Shown here: piece by piece, positions 25,374 through 37,908 of the stretch
How positions within the stretch are numbered: the first letter of the stretch is position 1
Layout of the letters: the number at the start of each line of letters is the position of its first letter
Assembly (NCBI GenBank): GCA_016758965.1
Contig: JAEPRB010000048.1
Location: 143,057-207,056 of the forward strand
DNA length: 64,000 nucleotides
Direction of reading: 5' to 3'
Source of the DNA: Circinella minor
Taxonomy: Eukaryota; Mucoromycota; Mucoromycetes; Mucorales; Lichtheimiaceae
Made by a program: the position numbers and the translations under genes
Notes under the pieces: model-generated
What the model was told of the DNA's origin: nothing
What the model saw: the letters and a program-made list of their open reading frames with translations, nothing else
The model's database searches: none

Positions 25374-27302
25374 CTACCACTTGGTAGCAAGAGGATTTTC
25401 CAAGTTCTGTGTGACGGCGTGATATTGTGTCCGTAACAACGTGTGTGCTCGTTCTGATGAAGGATCACCGATCCATTCACTAATTCAAGGTTAAAAAAAA
25501 ACCAGAAAATATATTAATTTAAAATGGTTCCTTTTTTTAAGAAACAAAGATAGTTAACTTACTTGTATATTTCTTTAAGAACTTCATTTTCTTCAGGAGA
25601 AACACCAGGTACAGTTTGATATACACTTTCTACTCGACTAACCCAATCTTTTGCACTCATTACTTCTTCTGAATTAGGATTGAGAAGTTGTCCACCACCA
25701 TTGACACAACCTCCTGGACATGCCATCACTTCTACATAATGGTAAGAACATTTGCCAGATTTAACTTTACGTACGATATTTTGAATATTTCGGAATCCAA
25801 ATGCAGTGGCAAATCGTAAAAGTATCCGTCCATCATCTCCTTGTAAAAAGTATTCTCGAACATCAGCATTTTTTCCAGTCTTTACAATAACACGAGCATT
25901 ATTAGATGATTCAGAAGAAGGATCAGCTGGTACATCATGGATATTAAATAATTCCCGTGCAGCTGTACGCAAGATATATTCAAGATAACCACCGGATGAG
26001 GAACCTGTCGTACCAAACGCCATTTGCATTTCTGAATTAGTTACAGTTTTATTGAACCTAAATCATAATAGATATTGTTATAATTAGTTTATATTGCTCA
26101 TATGTCTTGGACGTACGAATAGATAATGGTCGCTTACATGTCATCGATATCTGCTTCAGGAAGTTGATCAAATTGTAAATTTTGTTCGCCAAACATTTTC
26201 TCAATTTCACCTGTAGTTAAGACACAATCCACTTCACGAGTATTAAATTGTTCTAAAAAGAAATCAGGTCGACTTGCTTCCAATTTCTTATCATAACATG
26301 GCATCACTGACACATGATAAATTGCACTTGGTCTACGAGTATATGTAAGTAAACTATGTTGCCTATTTCACTTTTCTTTCCTTTTCCCCTTTAAAATAAA
26401 AGTTAACTTACGATGTATTAGTTTTTGTTGCCAAGTAATCTTTCACCAACGTCCCCATCATTTGTTGAGGAGATTTAGCAGCACTGATATGAGGAATAAT
26501 ATGTCCATGTGTTTTTTCAGCATAACAAACCCATCCAGGACAAGAAGATGCTAACATGGGCATATCTTGCTGAGTGGATGATTCTTCTCCATCCTCATTT
26601 TTAGCAGCAGCAGCTCTTCTTCGTGCTCTTGGACGTCGTTTTCCATCTTCCGCTTCTTGTTGCTTTTCTATATCTTGTCGTTGTAATGCCGCTTCCATTT
26701 TATCTCCACCATTTGCCATATACCGACGGAATCGTTCCACAAACTCTCTTGCTGACTCAACAAGAGATAAATCTCTCGAAAATGATGTATCAAATACATG
26801 ATGAGCACCCAAGTGATGTTTAAAAAAATAAACGAGACGTTTATGTACTTGAAGTGGTTCCATATTATACTTTGCTGCTAAAGAAGCTCTAGACTGAGGA
26901 CTGATGGATATAACAATCGTGCGATGTTGACTTGGATCGTTTTGTTCAATCGCTAATCGATTGGTTTTAAGAATTTCATAAAGTTCTTCTTGGGATTGCA
27001 TGGTGATCAATACACTTTCAGCTGAAGTAACGCAACCACTAGAGAGAATAATAATAATAATTATTATTATTTGTGTGAGCAAAAAGAAGGATCGGGATTA
27101 AGCTATCGTTATGCTGTTATGTTCGTTACCTGCATGCCAAACAGTCATTTAAAGTAATGGAAGCCTTTTCAAGTTTCGATTCACCTCCGTCTTTTGAAAT
27201 TTCATAGTAATCGCCTCCCTGATCGACTTTGATCTCTGTCTATATTATATGAAACAATAATTTGATTACTAATAATGTTTTTTTCTTCTTCTAACAGATA
27301 GA

Positions 27303-27343
<41 letters not shown>

Positions 27344-27457
27344 ACTTACAGGTCCTTGGTCTTCACTCTTTTCAATTTCGACAGGTTTAATACAAGCCTG
27401 TGAAGGAGCAATGTAATCGTTAAGATCAGTAAGAACAAGTGCTGAAGAGAATGCCAT
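25374..27457 (-). CDS. NAR1: Cytosolic Fe-S cluster assembly factor Nar1
   Basis: Iron-only-hydrogenase-like protein of the CIA machinery, which hands Fe-S clusters to the CIA targeting complex. The ATG at 27457 reads [25 protein letters not shown]; the Cys there and [13 protein letters not shown] near 27060-27090 are the four ligands of the N-terminal cluster. The C-terminal cluster ligands lie in [12 protein letters not shown] (about 26545-26510) and [15 protein letters not shown] (about 25735-25690). A charged insert ([19 protein letters not shown]) sits between them, longer than usual. The last exon ends ENPLATKW at 25374, keeping the C-terminal Trp typical of Nar1. About five exons; one intron carries a TA repeat at 27305-27339. 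POL1 in this window is one of its likely downstream clients. Confidence 0.93.
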
Positions 27458-27726
27458 AAAAAAAAAAAAAGAATGAAACAAAAAGAAACTAGTTGAGATT
27501 TGTCAGAACTGATAGAAAATGCCTTATAACTAGATCGGAGATGATCCATCTTTCCCGGAATAAATGGTTTTTTAAGCTTTTTAATAATAAGGAATTTTGG
27601 ATTGATAACAATGGGTTTTAAATTGTATATTGGATTGTGTGTGGTCTTGTTGTTAGGGGATAAAGTTATATAAAGTAATATATCAAACAAATTTTCTTTT
27701 CTCTTCTTATCTGTCTTCCTCTCTCT

Positions 27727-28662
27727 TTAAAAGTCATAATCATCATCTTCCATTGCCTCTCTTGTTCTTTTCGTTCCCGTATCTCCTTGTGATGATAGTG
27801 AAGGTGGTTCCAATGAATTACTAGCTGCTGGTGTTGTTTGCATTGGTGTTCCGGTATCTACTGGTGATTGTGTTTGCATTGGATCAGAAGCTGTAGATGA
27901 TTGTTGTTCAAGGATAGGTGGTGGTGGTGGAGGAGCCTAGATATATATATATATATATATAAATCATACACTTCATTAGTTAATTTATAAAAGATTTTTT
28001 TTTTACCTCACTTTATTATTACTTGTACTATTTACTAAAGAATACTTACATCAGGGACAATGGAAAAGTTTAAGCCAGTCAAACAATGTTTTTCAGCAGG
28101 AAGACGAACACCATATTTTTCTGGGATTAATGGTAATGGTGTCTTATTCTTTTCTTCAGCAAGTTCAAGTAATAACTATATAAAAAAAATATTTTTATAT
28201 CAAACAATTGAATTTTGTCAGTCTTATTATTCTTCTTTTACCAAATATAATTGCAATATATGTATATATTATACCTCTTTCGGTGGTGGGTTTGTGAAAG
28301 AATGATTTACTCGACCTTGAATGGCAAGTTGTATATCGTCTAAATCTAAATCGTTCTTATTGGCATGCTCAGCATAAATTAACGCGTCTTGTAATACATC
28401 TGTCGTATAACCTATTATGTTTTCCATTAATATTATTTACTCTTTTTAGTTATATATGTCGTATGTGGATAAAGAAAAAAAAAACTGGATGTTTTTTTTA
28501 TTATTATTATAATTATTATTTCTTACGATGAGCAAATTCGAGTAATTGTGGTACAACTCTTGGATCGTAATTTTCCACACCCAATGATTGAAGTATTAAG
28601 GAAACTATTCGTGCATCGCGTGGTTGTGCTTGTTGTTTTTGGTACTTTGATTCAGCTGGCAT
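27727..28662 (-). CDS. TAF9: TFIID/SAGA subunit TAF9
   Basis: The ATG at 28662 begins MPAESKYQKQQAQPRDARIV. The histone fold follows: ARIVSLILQSLGVENYDPRV, QLLEFAHRYTTDVLQDALIYAEHA and LDLDDIQLAIQGRVNHSFT. Then comes the conserved TAF9 segment PPKELLLELAEEKNKTPLPLIPEKYGVRLP. The C-terminus is proline-, serine- and glutamine-rich and ends DDDYDF at 27727. There are four exons. TAF9 pairs with TAF6 through its histone fold in TFIID and SAGA. The gene lies 270 bp upstream of NAR1 on the same strand. A TA repeat occurs in the intron near 27938-27960. Confidence 0.93.
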
Positions 28663-28829
28663 CGATGAATATATATGTATATGTGTATAAAGAAAAAGGA
28701 AACAGGAAAAAAAGAAAATTTCTGGGCTCAGCCAAAATTGTACAATTTTTACATGCAAATAAAGTAACTCGGTAAGGCTAATAGTACTTTAAGCAGGAAT
28801 AGCTTTGTGCTAATAAGAAGAACGCCGTG

Positions 28830-29003
28830 TTGCCTGGGGAACAGTGAGTTTGTATTTTTCTTTCTAAGTAAAAATCAAAAAATGACTTTGCACGATTAAT
28901 CCATCTAATATAGTCATCTTTAGTTACTTGTTTACAGTAACACTTTCGATTATTCTCTGTGTTGATTAATCTTTCGACTTTTTCAGCAGTACTACAAAAA
29001 GGC
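28830..29003 (-). mobile_element. Tc1/mariner-type transposase C-terminal relic
   Basis: Minus-strand translation gives AEKVERLINTENNRK, then VTKDDYIRWINRAKSFFDFYLERK. The VT-x-DD/E-Y/C-xxWIxxAxxFFxxxLxR pattern is the usual C-terminus of fungal Tc1/mariner (DDE_3) transposases, after the third catalytic residue. No upstream catalytic domain is recognisable here, so this is a short fossil. Confidence 0.5.
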
Positions 29004-29519
29004 TATACGTAAAATATGTTAATGTAAATATAAAATAACTACGGAAAGGGGGGTGAAAATTGACAGAATATATTGAAGCAAGGAATATATAAAATCTATA
29101 GAACTAGTGTACTAGCTAAGTGTTTATACAGTGTCGTTACCTATAATTAAAGACTTGAAAAGAAGTAAGCTTTGAATAGTGAATTATTATGTAATATCTA
29201 GCTTTATGTTTAATAAGGCAGCTTCTAAATAATTTTTTTGTTTGGCATACAAAGAAATAAATAATAACGCACAGTTCATAGTATATTTTTCACTTTTGCT
29301 AAATTTATATTAAGAATTATTACAAGGTGTAGATGATACTATATGGGCTACTTTTTTCTAATCTTTGTTGAAAGATTTGAAGCAAAGACCAAGAAGAGGA
29401 ACTCCATTCGATCAACAACGTATATTTTTTTTTTTGCGAGTGGGCAAGGGGAAAAACAAACTTGTTATTGAACATTTTCCTATGTGAATATCGAATTAAA
29501 AAAAAGAATACAAGTTACA

Positions 29520-30843
29520 ACGTTCTCCGATGTATCCGATTAGGGAATCAAGTCTTGGAAAATTGACGAACCAAAAGAAGATCCTTTTCGTTCGTACGAT
29601 TTATATGGGAGATAGCAAGGTTATAAAAGATGTAACGACGTTTCGTTGTACTCATCAATTTCGCAATAACTGTATTTCTCGATGGAAACTAGCTGCTGTC
29701 GAGATTCACACTTATAATGATAGTAATAATGACTTTGCTACTTTATTAATAGTGCTCACACAAACATTTTAAAAATGCTTTTTTACATTATTTACGTATA
29801 TTTATATCTTTCATTCTGTCTTGTTTTATCGTCCAGTATAACTATTAATAATTCAATGTATATATCGCGATTATCAATAGAATATATAATATACCAGACT
29901 TAAATATCAGTAAACAAAATAATTTTAATATATAAACATTAGTCGAGATATATAAACCTTTATATGTATATTATAATATTAATATATTGTATAGAGGTGA
30001 TCGACAATTATGTAATAACAAATGAAACTTTATGTTTTTTGAAAAAAGGTTACGCCATTTTACTGATCTATGTCGATCTCGCGAAAAAGCTGTTGAATAA
30101 AGTAACGGGTCAATTATTGGTTGAATATAACGCTGTAATGGTGTTACACCATTATACTCGCGATTCGCAAAGTAGATGTTATGTATGTAGCAAACTTGCT
30201 GAATTAATTATCCATCTATGGCCCGAAAGCTATTTTTTTCACATTTTAATAACTTTTTTGGACATAGGTATATAATAATGCTACTCAATACACAAAAAAT
30301 TTGGAAACACCTACAAAGGATGTTTTTTTGTGCGATCTCTTGGATACCATTGTTGATGAACTGAAAACAAACAGTGATTTCCAAGCTGCTAAAAAACTTT
30401 TTTCTCGTTTGTTAGAAAAAATCCAGTTACAAGATTTATTGGGTCGATCTGCTGACGTGTATTGTCCTGATAAACCTTAGTATTCATGCTACCACACGAC
30501 ATCTTGAAACGGTGAAGGACTTTGTAAAAAAACATTGGTATGGTTGTTAAGATGAAGGGTATGTACATTTTACTTGTGAGTTTCATGTGTAACATAATGA
30601 TATGTACTTCGATATATTGATTTGATTTGTTTTTGATATGTAGGGGTACCTAATTGAATTAAAATGGAGCGCATCATCAACATCCCATGCCAAAAGATGA
30701 ATCCTCAAGTAATAGCTTTGAAGAAGTTTTAGCAAAAGGTTTTAAAAGACAGCGATCAACCTCTGTCCTTGCATATAAGAGTCCCAAATGACGCGGAAGT
30801 TTGGCATCAACGACAACTGATCATGAAGATGAAAACGAAGATG
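29520..30843 (+). pseudogene. Broken unidentified gene (C-terminal part)
   Basis: Several plus-strand stretches look coding but cannot be joined into one open frame. They are YNNATQYTKNLETPTKDVF with LCDLLDTIVDELKTNSDFQ and AAKKLFSRLLEKIQLQDLLG (30272-30460), then SIHATTRHLETVKDFVKKHWYGC (about 30480-30550, shifted frame), then a polar tail HHQHPMPKDESSSNSFEEVL... (30670-30790) with an in-frame TGA, ending ENEDEDG. The first part suggests a helical-repeat protein. I do not recognise the family. A badly assembled multi-exon gene is the alternative. Confidence 0.35.
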
Positions 30844-33800
30844 AAGACGGATAAACCATGACAAATGTATCACAGCTCATAACGCATGACATGACAAACT
30901 CCCTCCTTTACAGGTCTATTATTAACTTCTACGTAGTTGTAGCGGTCGATATCCTTAAAACAATCTTTATCATTGAAGATATTTACACCCTCTGAAATTA
31001 ATTGCACATACGTATACATTTTTACATTGGGTATACTCTATGAGTGGTCCAAATGAATGGACAAAACTTGAATTTTGCGTCTAAAAATACTTAAGAATAA
31101 ACCAAGTATTACCATCCCCCAAAAAAAAAGTTAAAAAGTTAACCTATATGATGTAAATGTTCTACATCTTAACAATACCTTATTTTTTATTATAAATATT
31201 TATTGGATAAAGGGTCACTTTAATATAGTAAATAATTAGTGACCATCTACCATTTTATTTTTGGTTCAAAGAAGTCTTGTAGAATAATAGTTTTTTTCAT
31301 CGATGTACATTTTTTTGCTTCAGATGGTACCTTTATATTCTCCCAAACTTCTCAAGTCTACATGATGTCAGATATAAATAAAAATGAATGAAAGAGGCAA
31401 AGAGTAATATTTACATTTTTTTTTATCATGCTCAGATCTTTTATTTTTTTTTTTTTAAAAAAAAACATAAATGAATTAGTCTACCCATAAATATAATCCA
31501 TTGTGTAGGTGATATTTGTCCTAGTACGTAGTTACTAATTAGCAGAAGAGTAAACATTATAACGATGAATTTTGATAAATCCGAAAAAATAGTCAAGCTC
31601 TCTAGATAACTAAATATTCATAATAAAAATATTTACTTCTGGTATATATGATATATTTTTAAAGATTATGGGTTATGCTCGCTTTAAACTTGCCTATCAT
31701 ATGGGTTGAGTTGATACAATGTCAATCGAAAATGACCAAGTGCCAAATAAAAAACATTGTAAGCTAGTAAGTTAAAACTCCTTTATCACCCAATGGAAAT
31801 TGGTGTCACGCAAAGGATCTTAGTCAAAGATTGAGTTTGTCTCTCATTTTCTGATGATTTGTGGGAATTTTATTACTGCCCGATTTCTGCAAACTTAAAA
31901 GCCTGTATTGTATATTAGCAAATCTATCTTGCTTGAAATACCATCTGTTATACATCATGTATTAGACTTTTTTTTCTCAAGCTACCCCTTTTACTGATCC
32001 CGTATTCATCCGTTTTATAATAATTTATTAGCTAGAAGGAGAAACAAGTTAATACCATGTTCTAGAAATAAAGATTATCCCCGTATTTTAGAATTTGGAT
32101 TAAAGGTTAGCTTATGAACATACACTCATCTAGTTCAAAAAAGTTAAAGCGTGACAGTTCTTTTTTGTTTTTGGTTTGGTTATTACGATTACTGTGAATA
32201 TTAATTTCCAGTGAACTTATAAGATATAAAACTCAGTGTAATTGAAAATAGAAGATGTATTACTGCTTGGATTTATCATCAATGTACGAGAAAAAGTTGT
32301 TTATGCGATAATTAAAGTTTGCTTCTTAAATGCTGAAGATCCTTATCGGAAGAAAAACTTAATCGGGCTTGTGATAATTACCTGGGTTTCTTTTTCCTTT
32401 TTTTTCAAATCTCTTGCGCTTCACACCAGAGTTTGTTTTATTTTGATCCATGATTTGATAATGATAAGTTTTATGGGGTTTATCTTATTTCCCTACTTGT
32501 AACGTAGTAGATTGCTTTCATCAACTAGTTATGATCATCATCACGTGGACTTGGGGGTGACTTTTTAAACTAATTTTTTTGTTATAATTATGGTGATAAA
32601 CAAGACTTTAAGTAATTAAAAGCATGGTATTTTCCATCAAATTTTTAGTTGTCAAGGCTATTGTAATAACCGTAATTCAAGTGCTTGAGTCATCAAACAT
32701 GGTTAGAGCATGATAGCTTATACCGTATAAGGAACATCCTTCTATAACAGTGCAATAATATTATATCATCACTCCCACGTTTTTCTATTTGTTATCTATC
32801 ATAGTGATACGGAAAATATGAGTTTAGAAAAATTATGTTTGTGCCATATAATATTTGATGTCAATAAGCCTTTCTTTCCACCATGTCGTATAGTATAACT
32901 ATTTTTCTCGGTAGTATCATCGTCCATCATATAATTGCTTCCTCTGTATGCATTTAGATTTTATTTGTTATATATAAAAGAAAAAACCCAAAAATTAGCG
33001 TGATTATGGCTTAAAATCAACAGTTGAGAATCAAAACAAAAGAAAAAAAAATCTGATTTCACGAAAAAAATAATAGTCTGAGTGTATTTTCTGGATGGGG
33101 AATCTAGATAAAAAAAAAATACGTAAGTAAAATTACCTTAACAAGCTGTGTGGCTTCAAATCCTTATTCTCTCTTTAAATGTTAATAATTTTTATAAATA
33201 TGAGGGTATAAGTATTCTATACATGAATATTATTTATTTTTATAGATGCACGTTTTTGTCTTTGCCATATTAAATATATTTGATATAGAACATCGGAAAG
33301 TATTATGTATATAATAAGAAGTGTCAGGAACCAACAGGGGTTTTTTCTTTTTAGGAAAATAGCGAGTTGAGTTGATTCGGGTAAATACATTTCTAACTCA
33401 GGAGACTTTTGTTGAAATTTTTGATTGATGCCCACAAAGCAAACTTTCACAAGGAAACACAGCATGAAAAGGGCATTTTAGACTTACCGAAAGACTGCTA
33501 AAGAGAGAGGAAGAGAGAGATGGGAGTACAGATTATAAACACCATTGACATGCTGATGGGTTCAGGTGACACAATGATGAATTGTTGTTATGACAATTAT
33601 ATCAAGCACAATATTTTCATATGTTCACGTTACAACCCGATTCCTATTCTATGATTGGTGTGGCCCGTTTACTTCAGCAACAATAATAATTGAACCCGAT
33701 TCGGCGCGCACATTTTTTTTGATTCAAAATAATTTTACTCCTTCCGTTATGAAGTACATCACACGTAACAATATATTTTTCCTATGTCTCCTCTCCTAAA

Positions 33801-34795
33801 TAACATTCTCTTTCCATACATTCCGTTATAGCAATAACAAGTTTATTAATCATAATAATAACTAGGGACCACATATTTTTAACTTCTCAAGGATAAAAAT
33901 CATATTTTTTTTTCGTTGGTCTGAACAAAAAACCCCCAAGGCAGTGTGGGGTATATAGTATATATGTATATTAGCAAATTCAAACTTCAACCTACGACAA
34001 TAATCTGGGAAGCCCGGAAATGGCAGCCATAATTTTTTCCCGTCTATAGTCTATCCAAAATCGGCTTACGTACACATCTGGCATTGCACTTGAGACCATA
34101 GGTAATCATTTTATAGCTTTATTTTTTAATAACAACTTTATTGTAATAGTGGGGTGTAATGAATATTAACATCATATGAAAGATAACAACAGTAATAAAA
34201 TAAAGAATTGTAAAGGTATAATATACTTGATAGGATAGTAAAATAATGATTAATATTATAGTCTGATTATTTAGGCATTATTTGTTGTTAAATATTATAC
34301 ACTTCAACATATTAGGGATTTAGTATATTCAGGAAAAAAAAATTAGGATGGGGGTTGGGTTAGGAAAAGTAGAGGGGAGGGTGAAGAATGATGAGGAAAG
34401 GGGGGGTGGGATGAAAGCAAAAACAGCGGTAATAAAATGATCCTTCCGATTGCTCCGGATGATAGAAAACATACTGAAAATAAATGAATTTAATTGGATA
34501 ACGCTTATTGATTAAGCAAACACGGTTCGACCCTGAGCTTGTGACCGGCGGAATCAATTTTACGAAAAAAGACATTTTTTTTCTTTGTTGCTTAATCTTT
34601 TTTTTTTTTTGAGTTATCTTTGTTTTTTTTATTGTTGTAGTTTGTTTCTCTTTTTTTCTTTTCACCCTTTTTTTTTTCTTTTTTTTTTTCTTTTACTTGC
34701 TATCTAAATTATACATTTTCAATAACGAAGCAACAGCTATCACAACTACCAAAACTACCACAGTAACAAAAGTAAATTATAATCCCAACGGTGCC

Positions 34796-36785
34796 ATGAT
34801 GCAACCAGAACTTCCATACTTTCCAGACCATGCACTCTCTTTGTCTGCTCCAACTTCACCTACTTCTCTTTTACAAGCATCTCCCGATGACAGCAAACGA
34901 CGAAGTTTGAAATATATTTTCGCTCCTTTGAGTCAAAAAGCACCACAAGCACCTGCACCTTCAACCAGCAAAATTATTCTTGATTATCTTTTGTACTTGT
35001 CAATTCAATCGCGTCTTAAGCAAGCAACTGTTGAACTTATGGAGTTAGCAATACCATTACCAGACAGTGACAACACTGACTCACTTGAAGCACGTAAAAA
35101 GCGTTGGATGGAAACTGCATCAAAAGCTGAACAAGATAAACATGCTGTTGAAGCCATTGTAGCAGGTAAATAAGGTTTTTCTTTTGGATCAATTGTCAAG
35201 AGAGGAAAAAAGAAAAAAAAATGGAGAAATAAACCATATACATACATACAAAACAAAACAAAAACCCTTAAAAGATAATAAAACACACTTACTCATCCGA
35301 ACAAACAAACAATAACATTTAGGTATTTTGTCAGCGGGCTCGCAGATCAAAGGCCCATCTTTTCTCAGGGACGATGATTTTGAACAGCGGTTACATCTCT
35401 GTCAACTGACAAATCTCGTATTTGGAAGATTTGATGCAACTTCTGCGGGACAACACGTGATTGCCCATAACTCTGCCCGTCGACGACGTCATGAAGCACA
35501 AATGATGGCTACTGTTATGGAACAACAGCAAACCCCAGGTGGTAGTACAGATACCGAGTCAACTGAAGAAAGCAAGGATAATAATGACGATCTTACTCAA
35601 CAACGTCAAGAATTATTCACCAAAGCAATTATACCTCCCTTTTGCAGACGTCATCGTCGTGAAAACTGTTATGGCTGTCGATCACCTCAGTTGAATTCAA
35701 ACAAACAACAACAAAAACAAGATGGTAAAGAGTCGTCACCAATTCCACCTGCTGGATTGATCGAAGCTATACCTGTATTTCTTAAAACAAGTGCCGATAT
35801 GTTACGGCGTACGCTTGAAAGAACAAACGATAGTGATGATGAAGAAGATAACCAAAAACGAGAAGAAACAAGACCCATGATTTTTGCAGGACAACGAGTA
35901 ATGGGAGGTGGCATGCCTCCACGCTGGTACGATTTGTTCCTGAGCCTTTTAAGTCAAGCAGCAATTGAATGCTATATGTGCGACGGCCAAGCTGGACTCG
36001 AGTCAATTTTTGAAATATTCTCGTATGGCGATGTGGAAGACGAAGATGAGCCGGAAGAGGCCGACGATGAAGACGATAATGATGACGAAGAACAACAGGA
36101 TGACGAATGGGGAGTGCGTGCCGCCGATCATCATTTGCTATTTCCTAAAACGAGAACAATGTATCTCTTCAAAACTCAAGTTCGAGAACGAGAAAAAGAA
36201 GTAAGCTTATCATTTCATTATATCTTGGACACTTTTTCGCATTTCTTTCACACGCGCGGCCAATTTCGGAATGACTAATTCTAACAAATTACTATTATTT
36301 TCCCCACTAAAAGTTTTTGTTTGTAGAAGATAATGATTTGAAGACACATTTTGAAAAATTAGCACAACGGTATCCTCTTGAACAATTCGAGAAGAGTATG
36401 GCTGAATTTATTCAAATGATTCTTAGCACTACTGATACTCCCGCTTTAGATAAGGTAAAAAATTTTTCTTATAGCAGCAGTTTCAAAAGTTATCGGGTTT
36501 TTAAGTTCTATACATTTACTCATAATATTATTTTTATAGTATGACAACCCATCATCATCCACTCATTCGTCACCAGAATTATGTTCAAGCACACATACAT
36601 CCGAAATTAGTGCCGGAACAGCATTACCACCTGTTTACAAATACCCCGGTGATGGTTCACTTTTAATGCCTGAGATTCCTGACGTTGACGATGATGAACA
36701 ACTTGAGCAACCTCAATCAGCACCTCATAGTAATAAGCGACGATCATCCATGTCTAACGCACCAGAAGCTAAACGTTCTCGATAA
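34796..36785 (+). CDS. Large acidic protein of unknown function
   Basis: Four exons (34796-35165, 35323-36200, 36314-36454, 36540-36785) give 544 residues in one frame. For exon 3 the acceptor CTAAAAG before TTTTTG is needed to avoid a stop. Distinct parts are a helical N-terminal segment (IILDYLLYLSIQSRLKQAT), RLHLCQLTNLVFGRFDATS, a Cys/His/Arg cluster FCRRHRRENCYGCRS, a conserved-looking core PPRWYDLFLSLLSQAAIECYM and CDGQAGLESIFEIFSYGD, a long Asp/Glu run (about 36025-36105), EKLAQRYPLEQFEKSMAEF, and a basic C-terminus APEAKRSR that could be a nuclear signal. It resembles a nuclear regulatory protein, but I recognise no named domain. Confidence 0.75.
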
Positions 36786-37908
36786 GAAAATATTTAGCTT
36801 TATAAAACAACAAATAACCATAACAACTCCAATCTAAATTTTAGCATTATTTCCCACTGTCAACTGTTCCATGCAACCTATTCACACACTCTCACATTTA
36901 ATAATTGTGAATTAATCAAGCAAGAAATCTGTCACTCCATTCTCACATATATACACACTCACTAGTTTTCTTTATCTCACTTTTTCGTATAGTAACCTTC
37001 TCTTAATTTCGCATTTTGTATAGTACTTGTTCATTTATCACTCAACCAATCCCTTCCCATTTTGTTTTGTATCTTTTTTTTTTTTTTTCGTTTCGCCCAT
37101 CTCTTTTTAAATAATATACTGCACTACCTTTTTTTTTTTATTTCAATGATCATTTTCCAAGACAATATATAATAATTTAGTTGTATAATTTTTGGCTACT
37201 ATATAACAAATCCAAAAACTTTTATGCATATTTTACATCAAATGAAAGAAGTGTATGAATATATTACCCACACAGTATATGTCATTCATGCATAATAAAA
37301 TCATATCATTGAGCGAGAGTAATGTGATGATATATATATATATATATATATATATCTTAAAAAATTGTTTAAGCTTAACATAGAAACAAAATGTAATACA
37401 GAAATGTGTAAACCAAAAAAAAAAAAAAAACATTTTTCATGGACCCAAGCATAAATTTATTTAATTGATAGTCATATAAATTGTGAATTGCATATTGTCG
37501 ATATAGCGATAAAATATCCAAACATTTAACAGATTAATAATAAATATGATAGAGTATAACTATTAATGTCTAAGTTTGCTTCCTGCAGAATTATGCATAC
37601 ACTACGTACTTATAGTACAAAGAATGCTTATCTCATTATTGTACGTTTCTATGACGAAATCGAACCGCATGACCTTCGCCTATAAAAGTAAAAAAAAAAA
37701 AAACTGAGCGGAAAGAAATGTTAATTACCAGTTGCATTTGCAGGATAGCAACTGGATAAGTGTGGGTTTTTTTTTTCATTTTCTTATCAAGTCCACGACA
37801 CGCATATAATTATTTTCTTTTACTCTTTACTCCTTAACTCTCTTTTCTACCTCCTCACTCTCTCTTTTTATCATACTTGTTTAAACAAAAATAAAATAAA
37901 AAAAAAAT
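36786..37908. other. Intergenic
   Basis: AT-rich spacer with T runs and a TA microsatellite at 37330-37356. No coding stretch that I trust. CT-rich sequence precedes the next start codon. Confidence 0.4.

Larger units (their letters stand above)
28663..34795. other. Gene-poor 6-kb region
   Basis: AT-rich DNA upstream of TAF9 and of the plus-strand gene at 34796. Besides the transposase scrap near 28.9 kb and the broken gene at 29.5-30.9 kb (listed separately), 30.9-34.7 kb shows no sustained coding stretch on either strand and no recognisable RNA gene. Confidence 0.5.

Noticed and set aside
34525..34560. A tRNA-like T-arm (GGTTCGACCC)
   Set aside because: No acceptor stem, D-arm or anticodon arm can be formed around it at the right spacing.
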